64,000 bases of DNA from Rhizobium sp. N324 (GTDB lineage: Bacteria > Pseudomonadota > Alphaproteobacteria > Rhizobiales > Rhizobiaceae): positions 313,001 through 377,000 of the forward strand of contig NZ_CP013630.1 in the NCBI RefSeq assembly GCF_001664485.1, read 5' to 3'. The position numbers and the translations under genes were made by a program. Shown here one piece after another: positions 17,620-25,309 of this stretch. Within the stretch, counting starts at the first letter, position 1. Each line of letters opens with the position of its first letter. Below the pieces are notes generated by a model. The model searched no databases. It saw only the letters and a list, made by a program, of their open reading frames with translations, and was not told where the DNA came from.

Positions 17620-17973
17620 CTATCGGCCCGCGAAAGTGCCGGCGTAGACCTCCGGCTTGAACCCGACCAGCAGCTTGCCCTTCGCTGCCAGCACCGGACG
17701 CTTGATCATCGACGGCTGGTCGAGCATCAGCGCGATCGCCTTGTCGCGGCTCAGATTTTCGCGCTCGGAATCGGGCAGTTTGCGAAACGTGGTGCCGGCG
17801 CGGTTGAGCACGGTATCGAGGCCGGCCTGATCGATCCAGGATTCGAGATGGGCGCGGTCGATGCCGAGCGCCTTGTAATCGTGAAATTCATAGGCGACGC
17901 CGTGGGCTTCCAGCCAGCTGCGGGCCTTTTTCATCGTGTCGCAATTTTTAATGCCATAGATGGTGACAGTCAT
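17620..17973 (-). CDS. ArsC/Spx family protein, YffB-like
   Basis: A 117-residue thioredoxin-fold protein of the ArsC family, with the N-terminal strand VTIYGIKNCDTMKKARSWL carrying a single Cys near residue 10, and the RPVLAAKGKLLVGFKPEVY segment typical of YffB. It is probably a glutathione-dependent reductase or thiol regulator rather than an arsenate reductase, since no ars genes are nearby. The start at 17973 has an AGGAG upstream, and the longer frame lacks support. Confidence 0.88.
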   Translation of the reverse strand: MTVTIYGIKNCDTMKKARSWLEAHGVAYEFHDYKALGIDRAHLESWIDQAGLDTVLNRAGTTFRKLPDSERENLSRDKAIALMLDQPSMIKRPVLAAKGKLLVGFKPEVYAGTFAGR

Positions 17974-18054
17974 GCCGATCGATCTCCTGTGATGGCTGCG
18001 GGATAACATGCGGGAAGGGTGGCGCAAACGCCGCGCGGCACTTATCCCCGCCGC

Positions 18055-19113
18055 TCAATTCTCCAGCGTGCCGGCCTTGCGAGAGGCGTTGCTGGGGCTG
18101 CCGCAGGCGATCTTCATCAGGTCACCGCGCCGCCGCACCAGCCGGTCGGATGTCCGGGTCAGGATCAGCCCGTCCTGCGGCGCATGCAGGTCGAGGCTGC
18201 CGCCCGACTGCCCAGGCCGGGTGACGATCGTCGCCAGAAGCTCGCCCTGCACAATCCTTTCACCGATATTGCGATGGAAGAGCACGGCCCCGCCTTCTGG
18301 CGCGCGGAGGATCTCGACATTGTCGAGCGGCACGGCCGGGCCTAAAAATGCGGTTGCCTCTGTCCCGCCGTTGACGATCCCTCGCGCCGCAAGGAAACGC
18401 CAAAGCCCGTCCGCATCCCGCTTTGCCAGCGCCGGATCGACGTCGCGCTTGCCGCGCAGCTCGAGGGTGACGGAAAGCCTGCCCGGCAGCCGGGACCGGC
18501 GCTCGCCGGGAACCTCATACTTCCAGGCAAAGCCGACGGCTTCCTCGAAGGCCGAGCTTTCGCCATCCGAAAGCAGCACGGCCTGCAAGTCGAGCGCGGC
18601 GGCAAGATCGGCCGCTTCAGGCCAGAAGGCCTCGTCGATATAGGCATATTGCAGGGATTCGTCGTCGCAATGCAGATCGAGGACGAGATCGGCGCCGAGC
18701 GCCATGTGCAGAAGCTGCCGCTTCAATCTGTCGGTAGCCGGGCAATCATCGAGGTCTTCGATCAGCGTCGCCCGGTCGGCAAGGGAGATCAGCGGGAAAT
18801 CCCGGTTGAAATTGGTGCGGGAGCCGAGGTCGAATCGGCCCTGCAAATCACCGAAATGCGACTGCGCCGCACCGATCGGATTGGCCTGCGGCACGACGGT
18901 GATGCCGCCGGCAATCCCGTCTTCGCTTTCCGCCTGCCGCAGCCGCTCGCAGAGGAAATGCAAGAGCGCCGTTCCCGGCAGCTCGCCGGCATGCAGTGCC
19001 GCCTGAATATAGATCTTCGGCGCCTTCGAATCGCGACCGAAAAAACGCAGCACCGGCAGCCGCCACTCCGTTCCCGGCGTATCGCCCGGGATGATGATCT
19101 CTGAAACATCCAT
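18055..19113 (-). CDS. Succinylglutamate desuccinylase/aspartoacylase family protein
   Basis: A 352-residue M14-like zinc hydrolase. The HxxE zinc motif is in YIQAALHAGELPGTALLH (about residues 41-44), with a later zinc His in DLVLDLHCDDE at about 148. The C-terminal beta domain contains GQSGGSLDLHAPQDGLILTRT. The family cleaves N-acyl amino acids or amidates, and the substrate is unknown. It is monocistronic by position, upstream of the ArsC-like gene with an 81-base gap. Confidence 0.85.
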   Translation of the reverse strand: MDVSEIIIPGDTPGTEWRLPVLRFFGRDSKAPKIYIQAALHAGELPGTALLHFLCERLRQAESEDGIAGGITVVPQANPIGAAQSHFGDLQGRFDLGSRTNFNRDFPLISLADRATLIEDLDDCPATDRLKRQLLHMALGADLVLDLHCDDESLQYAYIDEAFWPEAADLAAALDLQAVLLSDGESSAFEEAVGFAWKYEVPGERRSRLPGRLSVTLELRGKRDVDPALAKRDADGLWRFLAARGIVNGGTEATAFLGPAVPLDNVEILRAPEGGAVLFHRNIGERIVQGELLATIVTRPGQSGGSLDLHAPQDGLILTRTSDRLVRRRGDLMKIACGSPSNASRKAGTLEN

Positions 19114-19211
19114 GCTGTCTTCGCTCTCCGTTTGCCATCACCAACCGGCTTGCCGAGCTTTATGCGCGGAATTCGCGGAAGCGCAAGCGTGGTCCGCGGA
19201 TGTCCTTGCCG

Positions 19212-19819
19212 TCAGCCGAGCAGCGGCCAGCGATCGATGATGTGGTGTTCGGTCTTTCCGAGAAGGCTGTGGATCAGCAGGAATTCCTGCGCCGTCCATG
19301 AAACCGGTTGGTCGAGGCTCGTCGGTGGCACCGCTTTGCGGTCATAGAGCAGCGTCATATGCGGCGTAAAATTGCGATCGATATTCACGCAATCCGGTAT
19401 TGTGCATGCCGACGCCCAACTGGACATGCAGGCGCACGAGCGGCATCAGCCCGCCCTTGCTGCAGAGCACGAGAGGCCGCGCCTTGCGTTTCCGCTTGAA
19501 GCTCGCGATCCTGTCGAAGGTGACGGCAATCGGCGCGCCCTCGACTGTGGCGGCGGCCTGCCGGGCCGCGAAGATCACGTCCTCCGGCAAACATTTCATA
19601 GTCGCCGATGCCGATAACGCTCACATGCAGGGTCGTCAGCCGCGGCTTTCCAGAAAGGGAGAAGGTCTTGCCATAGTCATCGGCGATCGAAGCCGCTTGC
19701 CGTTCGACGATCGCAGGCGGGCGGAGCGCAAAGAAAAGCCTGTGGCCGCCGTTCTGGCTTTCACCCACCCGCCTGCGCCGATTTTGACCATGGTCGAAAT
19801 CGAAAGAAATCTGGTCCAT
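19212..19819 (-). pseudogene. thpR: 2'-5' RNA ligase (ThpR/LigT-like) gene with two frameshifts
   Basis: The gene can be followed through three frames. The first part (from ATG 19819) has FFALRPP and the HxSx motif in TLHVSVIGIGDYE. The middle (LPEDVIFAARQAAATVEGAPI to RLHVQLG) is in a second frame from about 19598. The end (VNIDRNFTPHMTLLYD, with the second HxTx motif) is in a third frame from about 19420. Both breaks shift by the equivalent of one inserted base. The enzyme would act on 2',3'-cyclic phosphate RNA ends. Both catalytic motifs survive, so the damage is recent or a sequencing artefact. Confidence 0.8.
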
Positions 19820-19986
19820 GCCTGTCAGGTCGTCATGACCGCCTCGCGCTCCAAAAACGGGTGAAAGATACGCCGGCAAGGGAGAATATCAAGAACAAAA
19901 AAAGAACACGAGGCGCAAGAATCGGGTTGAAACAGCGGCCGTCCCGTACGATTTTGGTGGCAATCGAAAAACGTGGAGGCTGCGTC

Positions 19987-20550
19987 ATGGCCCAGACGAT
20001 CCATCACTATCTCATGTTCGAAACCGCAGGCGGTTTCTGCGGCATATCCTGGAGCGACGCCGGTATCACCCGCTTCCAGCTGCCGACGAAGTCAGCGGAA
20101 GCGACCGAACGCCTGCTGCTGCGCCGCCTGCCGGAGGCCGAACCCGGCGCGCCGACGCCTGAGGTGCTCGAAACGGTCGCTGCCGTGAAGCGCTATTTCC
20201 AGGGCGAGGAGACGGATTTCTCAGGCGTTGAACTCGACCTTGCCGGCCAGGATGCCTTCTTCAGGGAGATTTATGCAGCGGCAAGGCGTGTCGGCTGGGG
20301 CCACACGACCACCTACGGCGCGCTGGCGAAAGAGCTTGGCGCCGGGCCGGAAGCCGCCCGCGACGTCGGCCAGGCGATGGCGAAGAACCCTGTCGCGCTG
20401 ATCATTCCCTGCCACCGGGTGCTGGCGGCCGGCGGCAAGATCGGCGGCTTCTCGGCGCCCGGCGGTTCGTCGTCGAAGACCCGCATGCTGGAACTCGAAG
20501 GCGTCAACCTCGCCCCGCCGCCGCCCGCCCAGCAGTCGCTGGGGTTTTAA
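19987..20550 (+). CDS. ogt: Methylated-DNA-protein cysteine methyltransferase
   Basis: A 187-residue O6-alkylguanine-DNA alkyltransferase. The acceptor Cys is residue 142 in IPCHRVLAAGG, with the helix-turn-helix and Arg-finger region TTTYGALAKELGAGPEAARDVGQAM just before it. It repairs O6-methylguanine in a suicide reaction. It is the stand-alone Ogt type without an AdaA domain. The start at 19987 was chosen because similarity begins there, and the open frame upstream is unrelated. It is convergent with the SDR gene. Confidence 0.94.
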   Translation: MAQTIHHYLMFETAGGFCGISWSDAGITRFQLPTKSAEATERLLLRRLPEAEPGAPTPEVLETVAAVKRYFQGEETDFSGVELDLAGQDAFFREIYAAARRVGWGHTTTYGALAKELGAGPEAARDVGQAMAKNPVALIIPCHRVLAAGGKIGGFSAPGGSSSKTRMLELEGVNLAPPPPAQQSLGF

Positions 20551-20584
20551 GCGACGGGGGCAGGCCAGCCGGGATATCGGTTGC

Positions 20585-21319
20585 TCAATGCGGGCTGGCC
20601 GTCGGCCGGATAATTATCTCGCTGACATCGACATCGTCAGGCTGGCTGACGGCATAGAGGATCGAATGGGCGACGGCCTCGGGGCTGATCGTGACCGCCC
20701 TGAAAGCCTTCATGGCGTCGCGCGCTGTGGGATCGGTGATCGTCTCGGCCAGTTCCGATGTCGTCGTGCCGGGCGAGATGACGGTGACGCGGATGCGATC
20801 GGTCTCCTGCCGCAACCCGTCCGAGATCGCACGCACCGCAAATTTCGTCGCGCAATAGACGGCGGCCGTTGGCGAGACACTGTGGCCGCCGATCGAAGCC
20901 AGGTTGATGATCTGCCCCGATCCCTGCGCTTTCATGATCGGCCGGGCTGCGGCGATGCCGTAGAGAACACCCTTGATGTTGACGTCGACCATCCGGTCCC
21001 ACTCCTCCACTTTGAGAGCATCGAGCGGCGAGAGCGGCATGAGGCCGGCATTGTTGATAATGACGTCAAGCCGGCCGAATTCCAATCTGGCAAAACCGGC
21101 AAAAGCCTCGACTTCGGAACGGTCGGTGACGTCAAGCTTCCGCAGACGCACCGTTCCGCCCCTGGCTTCGATTTCACCGGCGAGCCTCTCCAAGCGCTCG
21201 GTACGCCGCGCGCCGATTACGATATGGGCGCCCGCGGCAGCCAGCACCTTCGACGCAGCCTCTCCGATGCCGCTGCTGGCGCCGGTGATGGCAATGACTT
21301 TTCCTTCGATACCAGACAT
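20585..21319 (-). CDS. SDR family oxidoreductase
   Basis: A 244-residue classical short-chain dehydrogenase. It has TGASSGIGEA (about residues 12-21), NNAG (about 88-91), and the catalytic Ser (NLASIGG) and YxxxK (VYCATK, about 151-156). It is close in style to the YdfG/clavulanate dehydrogenase-like group. The substrate is unknown. It lies 88 bases downstream of the Atu4866-like gene on the same strand and is probably co-transcribed with it. The divergent LysR regulator is the candidate controller. Confidence 0.92.
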   Translation of the reverse strand: MSGIEGKVIAITGASSGIGEAASKVLAAAGAHIVIGARRTERLERLAGEIEARGGTVRLRKLDVTDRSEVEAFAGFARLEFGRLDVIINNAGLMPLSPLDALKVEEWDRMVDVNIKGVLYGIAAARPIMKAQGSGQIINLASIGGHSVSPTAAVYCATKFAVRAISDGLRQETDRIRVTVISPGTTTSELAETITDPTARDAMKAFRAVTISPEAVAHSILYAVSQPDDVDVSEIIIRPTASPH

Positions 21320-21407
21320 TTCAAGCTCCTTTTGCAGGTTGAGGTTTCCTCGGATGTGCGATCAGCTGGGAAAATCGACGCCGGCGTCGTCTTCGCCCAG
21401 GCGTCGG

Positions 21408-21674
21408 TTATCTGCGGCGAAGCACCATGCCGCCATGATGGAGAGTATTGCCGTCGGCAAAATCGCCGTCGGCCGTAAAACCGGCGTCGTCCCAGTATTC
21501 GATGTGGCTTCCGGCGACTTCGTAACGGCCTCGATAGGCGCTCTTTCGGTTGCCGCGGGCATCGTCGTAACGGCCATTGGGCAAAAGTTCGTGGCGCACA
21601 CGGCCGTCATCCGTGACCCACATGCCGACATAGGGATGATGCTGCATCGTGTTCTCGCCTGTTGGTTCGTGCAT
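21408..21674 (-). CDS. Atu4866 family small protein
   Basis: An 88-residue protein that matches the Atu4866 family (Agrobacterium protein of known structure and unknown function): HPYVGMWVTDDGRVRHELLP, then GNRKSAYRGRYEV, HIEYWDDAGFTADGDF and a final HHGGMVLRR. It is a small beta-rich, lipocalin-like domain that may bind a ligand. ATG 21674 is listed, and ATG 21647 (MQHHPY) is an equally possible start. It is the first gene of a unit with the SDR. Confidence 0.85.
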   Translation of the reverse strand: MHEPTGENTMQHHPYVGMWVTDDGRVRHELLPNGRYDDARGNRKSAYRGRYEVAGSHIEYWDDAGFTADGDFADGNTLHHGGMVLRRR

Positions 21675-21738
21675 GGGCTCGGTCGTTCCTCGCCGTGACC
21701 CGAGCCCAGAGATAACGCTTCCTTCTGCAGTGATTAAG

Positions 21739-21777
21739 TTGCCAATCCTGGATGCCTTGGTTAGAAATGCTAACCAA
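21739..21777 (+). promoter_or_regulatory. LysR operator overlapping the regulator's own start codon
   Basis: TTGGTTAG (21757-21764) and CTAACCAA (21770-21777) are perfect inverted arms with a 5-base spacer, containing a T-N11-A LysR box. The last A is the first base of the ATG. A possible promoter TTGCCA (21739-21744), 17 bases, TAGAAA (21762-21767) would start transcription at or within a few bases of the ATG, so binding would block both the promoter and the start. Confidence 0.7.
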
Positions 21778-22673
21778 TGGTCGATGATCTCGAAGGCATT
21801 TCGGTCTTTCTCGCGGTGGCGGAAGCGCGCAGTTTCCGGCTGGCCGGCGAGCGGCTCGGCGTCACCCGCTCCGCCGTCAGCCAGGCTTTGCAGCGTCTGG
21901 AGGATCGCCTTGGCGTCGCGCTCGTCCAGCGCACCACACGCAGCGTCAGCCTGACCGAAGCCGGCGAAGTGTTTTTCGATGCGGTTCGCTCGTCGGTGCG
22001 GCAGGTCAGGGATGCGATGCAGACGGTGCAGGACATGCAGGCGCGCCCGAGCGGCCTTCTCAGGATCACCGTTTCCTCGATCGCCGAGAGTTTTCTGTCG
22101 GGCACCTTGTTGGCCGGCTTCATGAAGGCTTACCCCGACATCAAGCTCGATATCGCCGTCACCGATGACGAATTCGATATCGTCGAGGCGGGCTTCGACG
22201 CCGGTGTCCGGCTGGGCGAAGTCATCGAGCAGGATATGATCGCGATCTCCGTCTCCGCGCCGCAGCGGCAATGCGCCGCCGCATCCCCCGCCTATCTCGA
22301 GCGCCGCGGCCGTCCCCGCCATCCCGGCGAACTCCAGGCCCACGCCTGCATCGGCTGGCGGCCGCGCCCGGACACGGCGCCCTATCGCTGGGAATTCACC
22401 GAGAATGATCGCGACTTCGACGTCGCCGTCGATCCCGCGATGACGACGAACGACATGGGCATGATGATCCGCATGGCCTGCGCCGGCGCCGGCATCACCT
22501 TCGGCATGGTGGAAACCTTTCAGCCCTATCTCGACCGCGGCGAACTCGTGCCGCTGCTCCAAGATTTCTGCCCACCCTTTCCGGGCTTCTATCTCTATTA
22601 TCCCCGGCGGCAGCGGCAGCCGCTGAAGCTGCGGGCGCTGGTGGACCATATCCGCGCCTTCGGCAGGCGGTAG
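21777..22673 (+). CDS. LysR family transcriptional regulator
   Basis: A 298-residue LysR regulator of the CrgA-like group. The HTH is at about residues 5-63 (FLAVAEARSFRLAGERLGVTRSAVSQALQRLEDRLG). The effector domain begins GLLRITVSSIAESFLSG at about 92. There is no Shine-Dalgarno, and the start codon overlaps an operator-like palindrome, which suggests autoregulation and a leaderless or near-leaderless transcript. The divergent Atu4866-like/SDR pair is the probable target. Confidence 0.92.
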   Translation: MVDDLEGISVFLAVAEARSFRLAGERLGVTRSAVSQALQRLEDRLGVALVQRTTRSVSLTEAGEVFFDAVRSSVRQVRDAMQTVQDMQARPSGLLRITVSSIAESFLSGTLLAGFMKAYPDIKLDIAVTDDEFDIVEAGFDAGVRLGEVIEQDMIAISVSAPQRQCAAASPAYLERRGRPRHPGELQAHACIGWRPRPDTAPYRWEFTENDRDFDVAVDPAMTTNDMGMMIRMACAGAGITFGMVETFQPYLDRGELVPLLQDFCPPFPGFYLYYPRRQRQPLKLRALVDHIRAFGRR

Positions 22674-22753
22674 ATAGAGTCCGGCGCAGCGGCGGATCCT
22701 GGCGAATTGGTCTGAGGCTTCCCGGACCCTCTCATAGCCTTCCTTGCCGCCGA

Positions 22754-23137
22754 TCACGCGATCTTGCCACGCAGACCGTCGGCCAGCGCGGAAAGAGCAT
22801 TGGCGAGTTGCGCCGCTGTTTCCGGCGGCGGCAGCGGTATCTTCAGGCTTCGCGCGCCGGTGGCCGTATCGCGCTCTACCCATGGATGCGCCGTCGCATC
22901 GGAATCGCTGGCCGCCGCCAATGCGGCAACAAGCTGAGCGCCGATCTGGGCCAGGGCTTGCCACGGATCGGACGCGGCAGTGTGCGACGGTGCGGCAGCG
23001 GGTTCGGTTGGCGCGACCGCTTTCGTTCCCTTGTCGGGCTCGGCGTCCGCTTTGAAATCTTCGGCGGATCCAGGCCCGTCGGCGGTGACGAAATTCGCCA
23101 CCTCCTCGGCCGGCGCCACGGCCTCGCCTTCACCCAT
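22754..23137 (-). CDS. Hypothetical protein, Ala/Pro-rich N-terminus
   Basis: A 127-residue protein from the ATG at 23137. The open frame continues to 23242, but that would overlap the start of the divergent AraC gene. The N-terminal half is low-complexity (GEGEAVAPAEEVANFV and similar). The C-terminal 45 residues are more structured (SLKIPLPPPETAAQLANALSALADGLRG, helical). No strong ribosome site is visible. I recognise no family, and it could be a spurious frame in GC-rich DNA. Confidence 0.4.
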   Translation of the reverse strand: MGEGEAVAPAEEVANFVTADGPGSAEDFKADAEPDKGTKAVAPTEPAAAPSHTAASDPWQALAQIGAQLVAALAAASDSDATAHPWVERDTATGARSLKIPLPPPETAAQLANALSALADGLRGKIA

Positions 23138-23219
23138 GGTTGCTGCCGGCACGCGGTTTTGGTATCCCCCCAAGCGGAGCAGCGGTCGCGCTCTGCCCCA
23201 TTCCGTTGCCGGAGACCAT

Positions 23220-24074
23220 ATGCTGGAAGACGTCTTTTCCATTCCGACCAGGGCCTTGATCCGCCAGGGCGGGCGGGCCTGTTTTTATCGCCTCGTCAAT
23301 ACGAGTCCCTTGCTGATCCAGGTGCAGTCGGGAACGAAGATCGTTATGGCGGATGATAAGGCTTTGCGCCTCGAGGCTGGCGCCTATGGCCTGCTGCCCG
23401 ACTATCGGCCGTTGACGATGGAGAACATTCCCAAGGCGCCGCAGAAGTACCAGACCCTGGCGCTTCCTGTTCCGAGACAGCTCTTCGAGGATGCCTATAC
23501 CAGGATGGGGTCGATTGCCGTCCCATCAAGGCCTGTCCCGGCAAGCGCCTCGAACCTGCCGGAGGAAGCCGCGGCCTTGTTTGACTATTGCTGCCGGCCC
23601 GGCAATCTGACCAGGCTTCCCGTCGCCATTGCCAAGGCTCGGTTGATGGAACTGATCACCTGGTTCGCGCTCTGCGGAGCGGTGCTGGGGCAATGCCAAA
23701 GCCCTAGGCTCGAGGACCGGCTGCGGCAGATGATCGAAAGCGATACGGCCGTTGATTGGACGCTGGGGCAGGCGGCGCGCGCGTTCGCCATGAGCGAAGC
23801 AACGCTCAGGCGCAAGCTGGCGGCCGAGGGGACCGGCTTCAGCGAGATCTTGAGCGATACGCGGATGAACCGTGCCTTGGCCCTCATTCAAACCACGACG
23901 CTGCCGATGGCCCAGGTGGCGCTTGAGGTCGGTTACGACTCGCCGTCGCAATTCGCGGCGCGATTCAAGGAGCGGTTTGGCGTCAATCCACGCTATGTGC
24001 GGAGCGGACCTGAGCACTTTGAGCGGATCGGGGCAGAAGTTGAGCGGAGCGGGGCAGATATGCTGCCGGGCTGA
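23220..24074 (+). CDS. AraC family transcriptional regulator
   Basis: A 284-residue regulator with a C-terminal AraC-type double HTH at about residues 180-275 (LGQAARAFAMSEATLRRKLAAEGTGFSEIL, then ALEVGYDSPSQFAARFKERFGVNPRYVR). The N-terminal half is a ligand or cupin-like sensor. ATG 23220 has GGAG six bases upstream and begins just after the divergent hypothetical gene. It precedes the YbhB-like gene by 38 bases and may regulate it or share a transcript with it. Confidence 0.9.
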   Translation: MLEDVFSIPTRALIRQGGRACFYRLVNTSPLLIQVQSGTKIVMADDKALRLEAGAYGLLPDYRPLTMENIPKAPQKYQTLALPVPRQLFEDAYTRMGSIAVPSRPVPASASNLPEEAAALFDYCCRPGNLTRLPVAIAKARLMELITWFALCGAVLGQCQSPRLEDRLRQMIESDTAVDWTLGQAARAFAMSEATLRRKLAAEGTGFSEILSDTRMNRALALIQTTTLPMAQVALEVGYDSPSQFAARFKERFGVNPRYVRSGPEHFERIGAEVERSGADMLPG

Positions 24075-24079
24075 CGCTA

Positions 24080-24109
24080 GTTTTCCTGCATTATCAACCG
24101 CAGGAAAAC
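24080..24109 (+). promoter_or_regulatory. Hairpin masking the ribosome site of the YbhB-like gene
   Basis: GTTTTCCTGC (24080-24089) and GCAGGAAAAC (24100-24109) form a perfect 10-bp stem with a 10-base loop. The 3' arm contains the Shine-Dalgarno AGGAAA for the ATG at 24113. It has no T-run, so it looks more like a translational control or mRNA-processing hairpin than a terminator. Confidence 0.6.
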
Positions 24110-24112
24110 AGC

Positions 24113-24658
24113 ATGCGTTTTATCACAGCAGCACTTCTCGCCGCCTCCGTCTTTGGCGCCACGGCCGCCCAGGCCGAAATGAAGCTCACCTCCAGGGATT
24201 TGACTGCAGGCAAGCCAATGGCCGATGCGCAGGTCTTCAACGGCTTTGGCTGCACGGGCAACAACATCTCGCCGGAACTCGCCTGGTCGGGTGCGCCTGA
24301 TGGAACCAAGAGCTTCGCCGTCATGGCTTACGATCCGGACGCTCCGACCGGATCGGGCTGGTGGCACTGGTCGGTGTTCAACATTCCCGCCGATGCCGCC
24401 AAGATTGCCACCGGCGCCAGCAGTGAGAAGAAACTTCCTGCCGGCGCTGTGGAAGGCCGCACGGATTTCGGAATGTCGGGATATGGCGGCGCCTGCCCGC
24501 CAGCCGGCGATGCGCCACACCACTACCAGTTCACCGTCTACGCGCTCTCGGTCGACAACCTGCCGCTTCCCGAGACCGCGCCGGGCGCCATGGTTGGCTT
24601 CTATATCAGGGCAAATACGCTCGCCAAGGCCTCGATCGAGGTCACCTACGGCCGCTGA
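24113..24658 (+). CDS. Secreted YbhB/YbcL family PEBP-like protein
   Basis: A 181-residue protein with a Sec signal peptide (MRFITAALLAASVFGATAAQA, cut after about residue 21), so it is probably periplasmic. The PEBP fold is shown by CTGNNISPELAWSGAPDGTKSFAVMAYDPDAP and WWHWSVFNIP, with the anion-binding Asp/His region, and GGACPPAGDAPHHYQFTVYAL near residues 122-145. The family is named after Raf-kinase inhibitor proteins, but the bacterial function is unclear. It follows an AraC gene. Confidence 0.9.
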   Translation: MRFITAALLAASVFGATAAQAEMKLTSRDLTAGKPMADAQVFNGFGCTGNNISPELAWSGAPDGTKSFAVMAYDPDAPTGSGWWHWSVFNIPADAAKIATGASSEKKLPAGAVEGRTDFGMSGYGGACPPAGDAPHHYQFTVYALSVDNLPLPETAPGAMVGFYIRANTLAKASIEVTYGR

Positions 24659-24809
24659 ACCCTGCTGACCTCTGGGCGACGGGCTCAGGCCGGCCGATAG
24701 ATCTGCGCCACCGCGCCGCCTGGAAAGGCTTTCGAGCTCATTAGCTTGAGAGACTTTGGCGCGGTGAGTCAGACGACGAGGCTGTCGATGGCGCGACGCA
24801 CAGCTGCGC

Positions 24810-25208
24810 CTATCGCGCCGCAAAGCGCTGCTTTGCCGAATCCGTGAACGGCGTGAACAGTGCGACGAGCGTGCCTTCCGGATCGCGAAACTGCACCGAC
24901 CGATTGCCCCACGGCATCAGTTTAGGCGCATGAACAAGGTCGACCTTATCCTTCAGTCGGGCATATTCTGCGTCGACATCGTCCACCATGAACTCGATGA
25001 TCGCCGTTCGGTTGGCGCCGGCCTCGGCGCTGCCTTGCTTGAACAGCGGCACGGTTTCCAAGCCGCCAATGGCGAGTGCCGCAGAAGGGGTAACGATCTC
25101 GGCGAAAACCGGCGCCAACCACTCGGCAGATTGTCGGGTGACCATTTCGTAGAAGCCGACCATAGCCTTGATATCACCGGCGATCAGCCGGATTGAGGCA
25201 AATTTCAT
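24810..25208 (-). CDS. VOC family (glyoxalase/bleomycin-resistance-like) protein
   Basis: A 132-residue vicinal-oxygen-chelate protein with two beta-alpha-beta-beta-beta modules (FASIRLIAGDIKAMVGFYE at the start, AIIEFMVDDVDAEYARLKD and NRSVQFRDPEGTLVALF in the second). ATG 25208 has AAGGAAAA upstream and similarity begins there. It could be a lyase, dioxygenase or drug-binding protein. It is divergent from a WYL regulator across a 9-bp inverted repeat, so it is the likely target gene. Confidence 0.88.
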   Translation of the reverse strand: MKFASIRLIAGDIKAMVGFYEMVTRQSAEWLAPVFAEIVTPSAALAIGGLETVPLFKQGSAEAGANRTAIIEFMVDDVDAEYARLKDKVDLVHAPKLMPWGNRSVQFRDPEGTLVALFTPFTDSAKQRFAAR

Positions 25209-25272
25209 GAGCTTTTCCTTTCGATAAGACCGCAGAACTGCGCGCGGTATCGCTGCGGCCTTGTCGCACAGG

Positions 25273-25298
25273 CCTGTTGCCAGCATTATGGCAACAGG
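25273..25298. promoter_or_regulatory. Inverted-repeat operator for the WYL regulator
   Basis: CCTGTTGCC (25273-25281) and GGCAACAGG (25290-25298) are perfect inverted arms with an 8-base spacer, between the divergent VOC and WYL genes. The right arm overlaps the AGGAG ribosome site (25296-25300) of the regulator, so binding would repress the regulator itself as well. Confidence 0.7.
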
Positions 25299-25309
25299 AG
25301 TCAATAGTA

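Noticed and set aside
17620..17973. Arsenate reductase function for the ArsC-like protein
   Set aside because: No ars genes are nearby and the C-terminal pattern fits YffB-like proteins better.
22980..23219. N-terminal extension of the AraC regulator
   Set aside because: The open frame continues upstream but is low-complexity and opposite the hypothetical gene. ATG 23220 has a good ribosome site.
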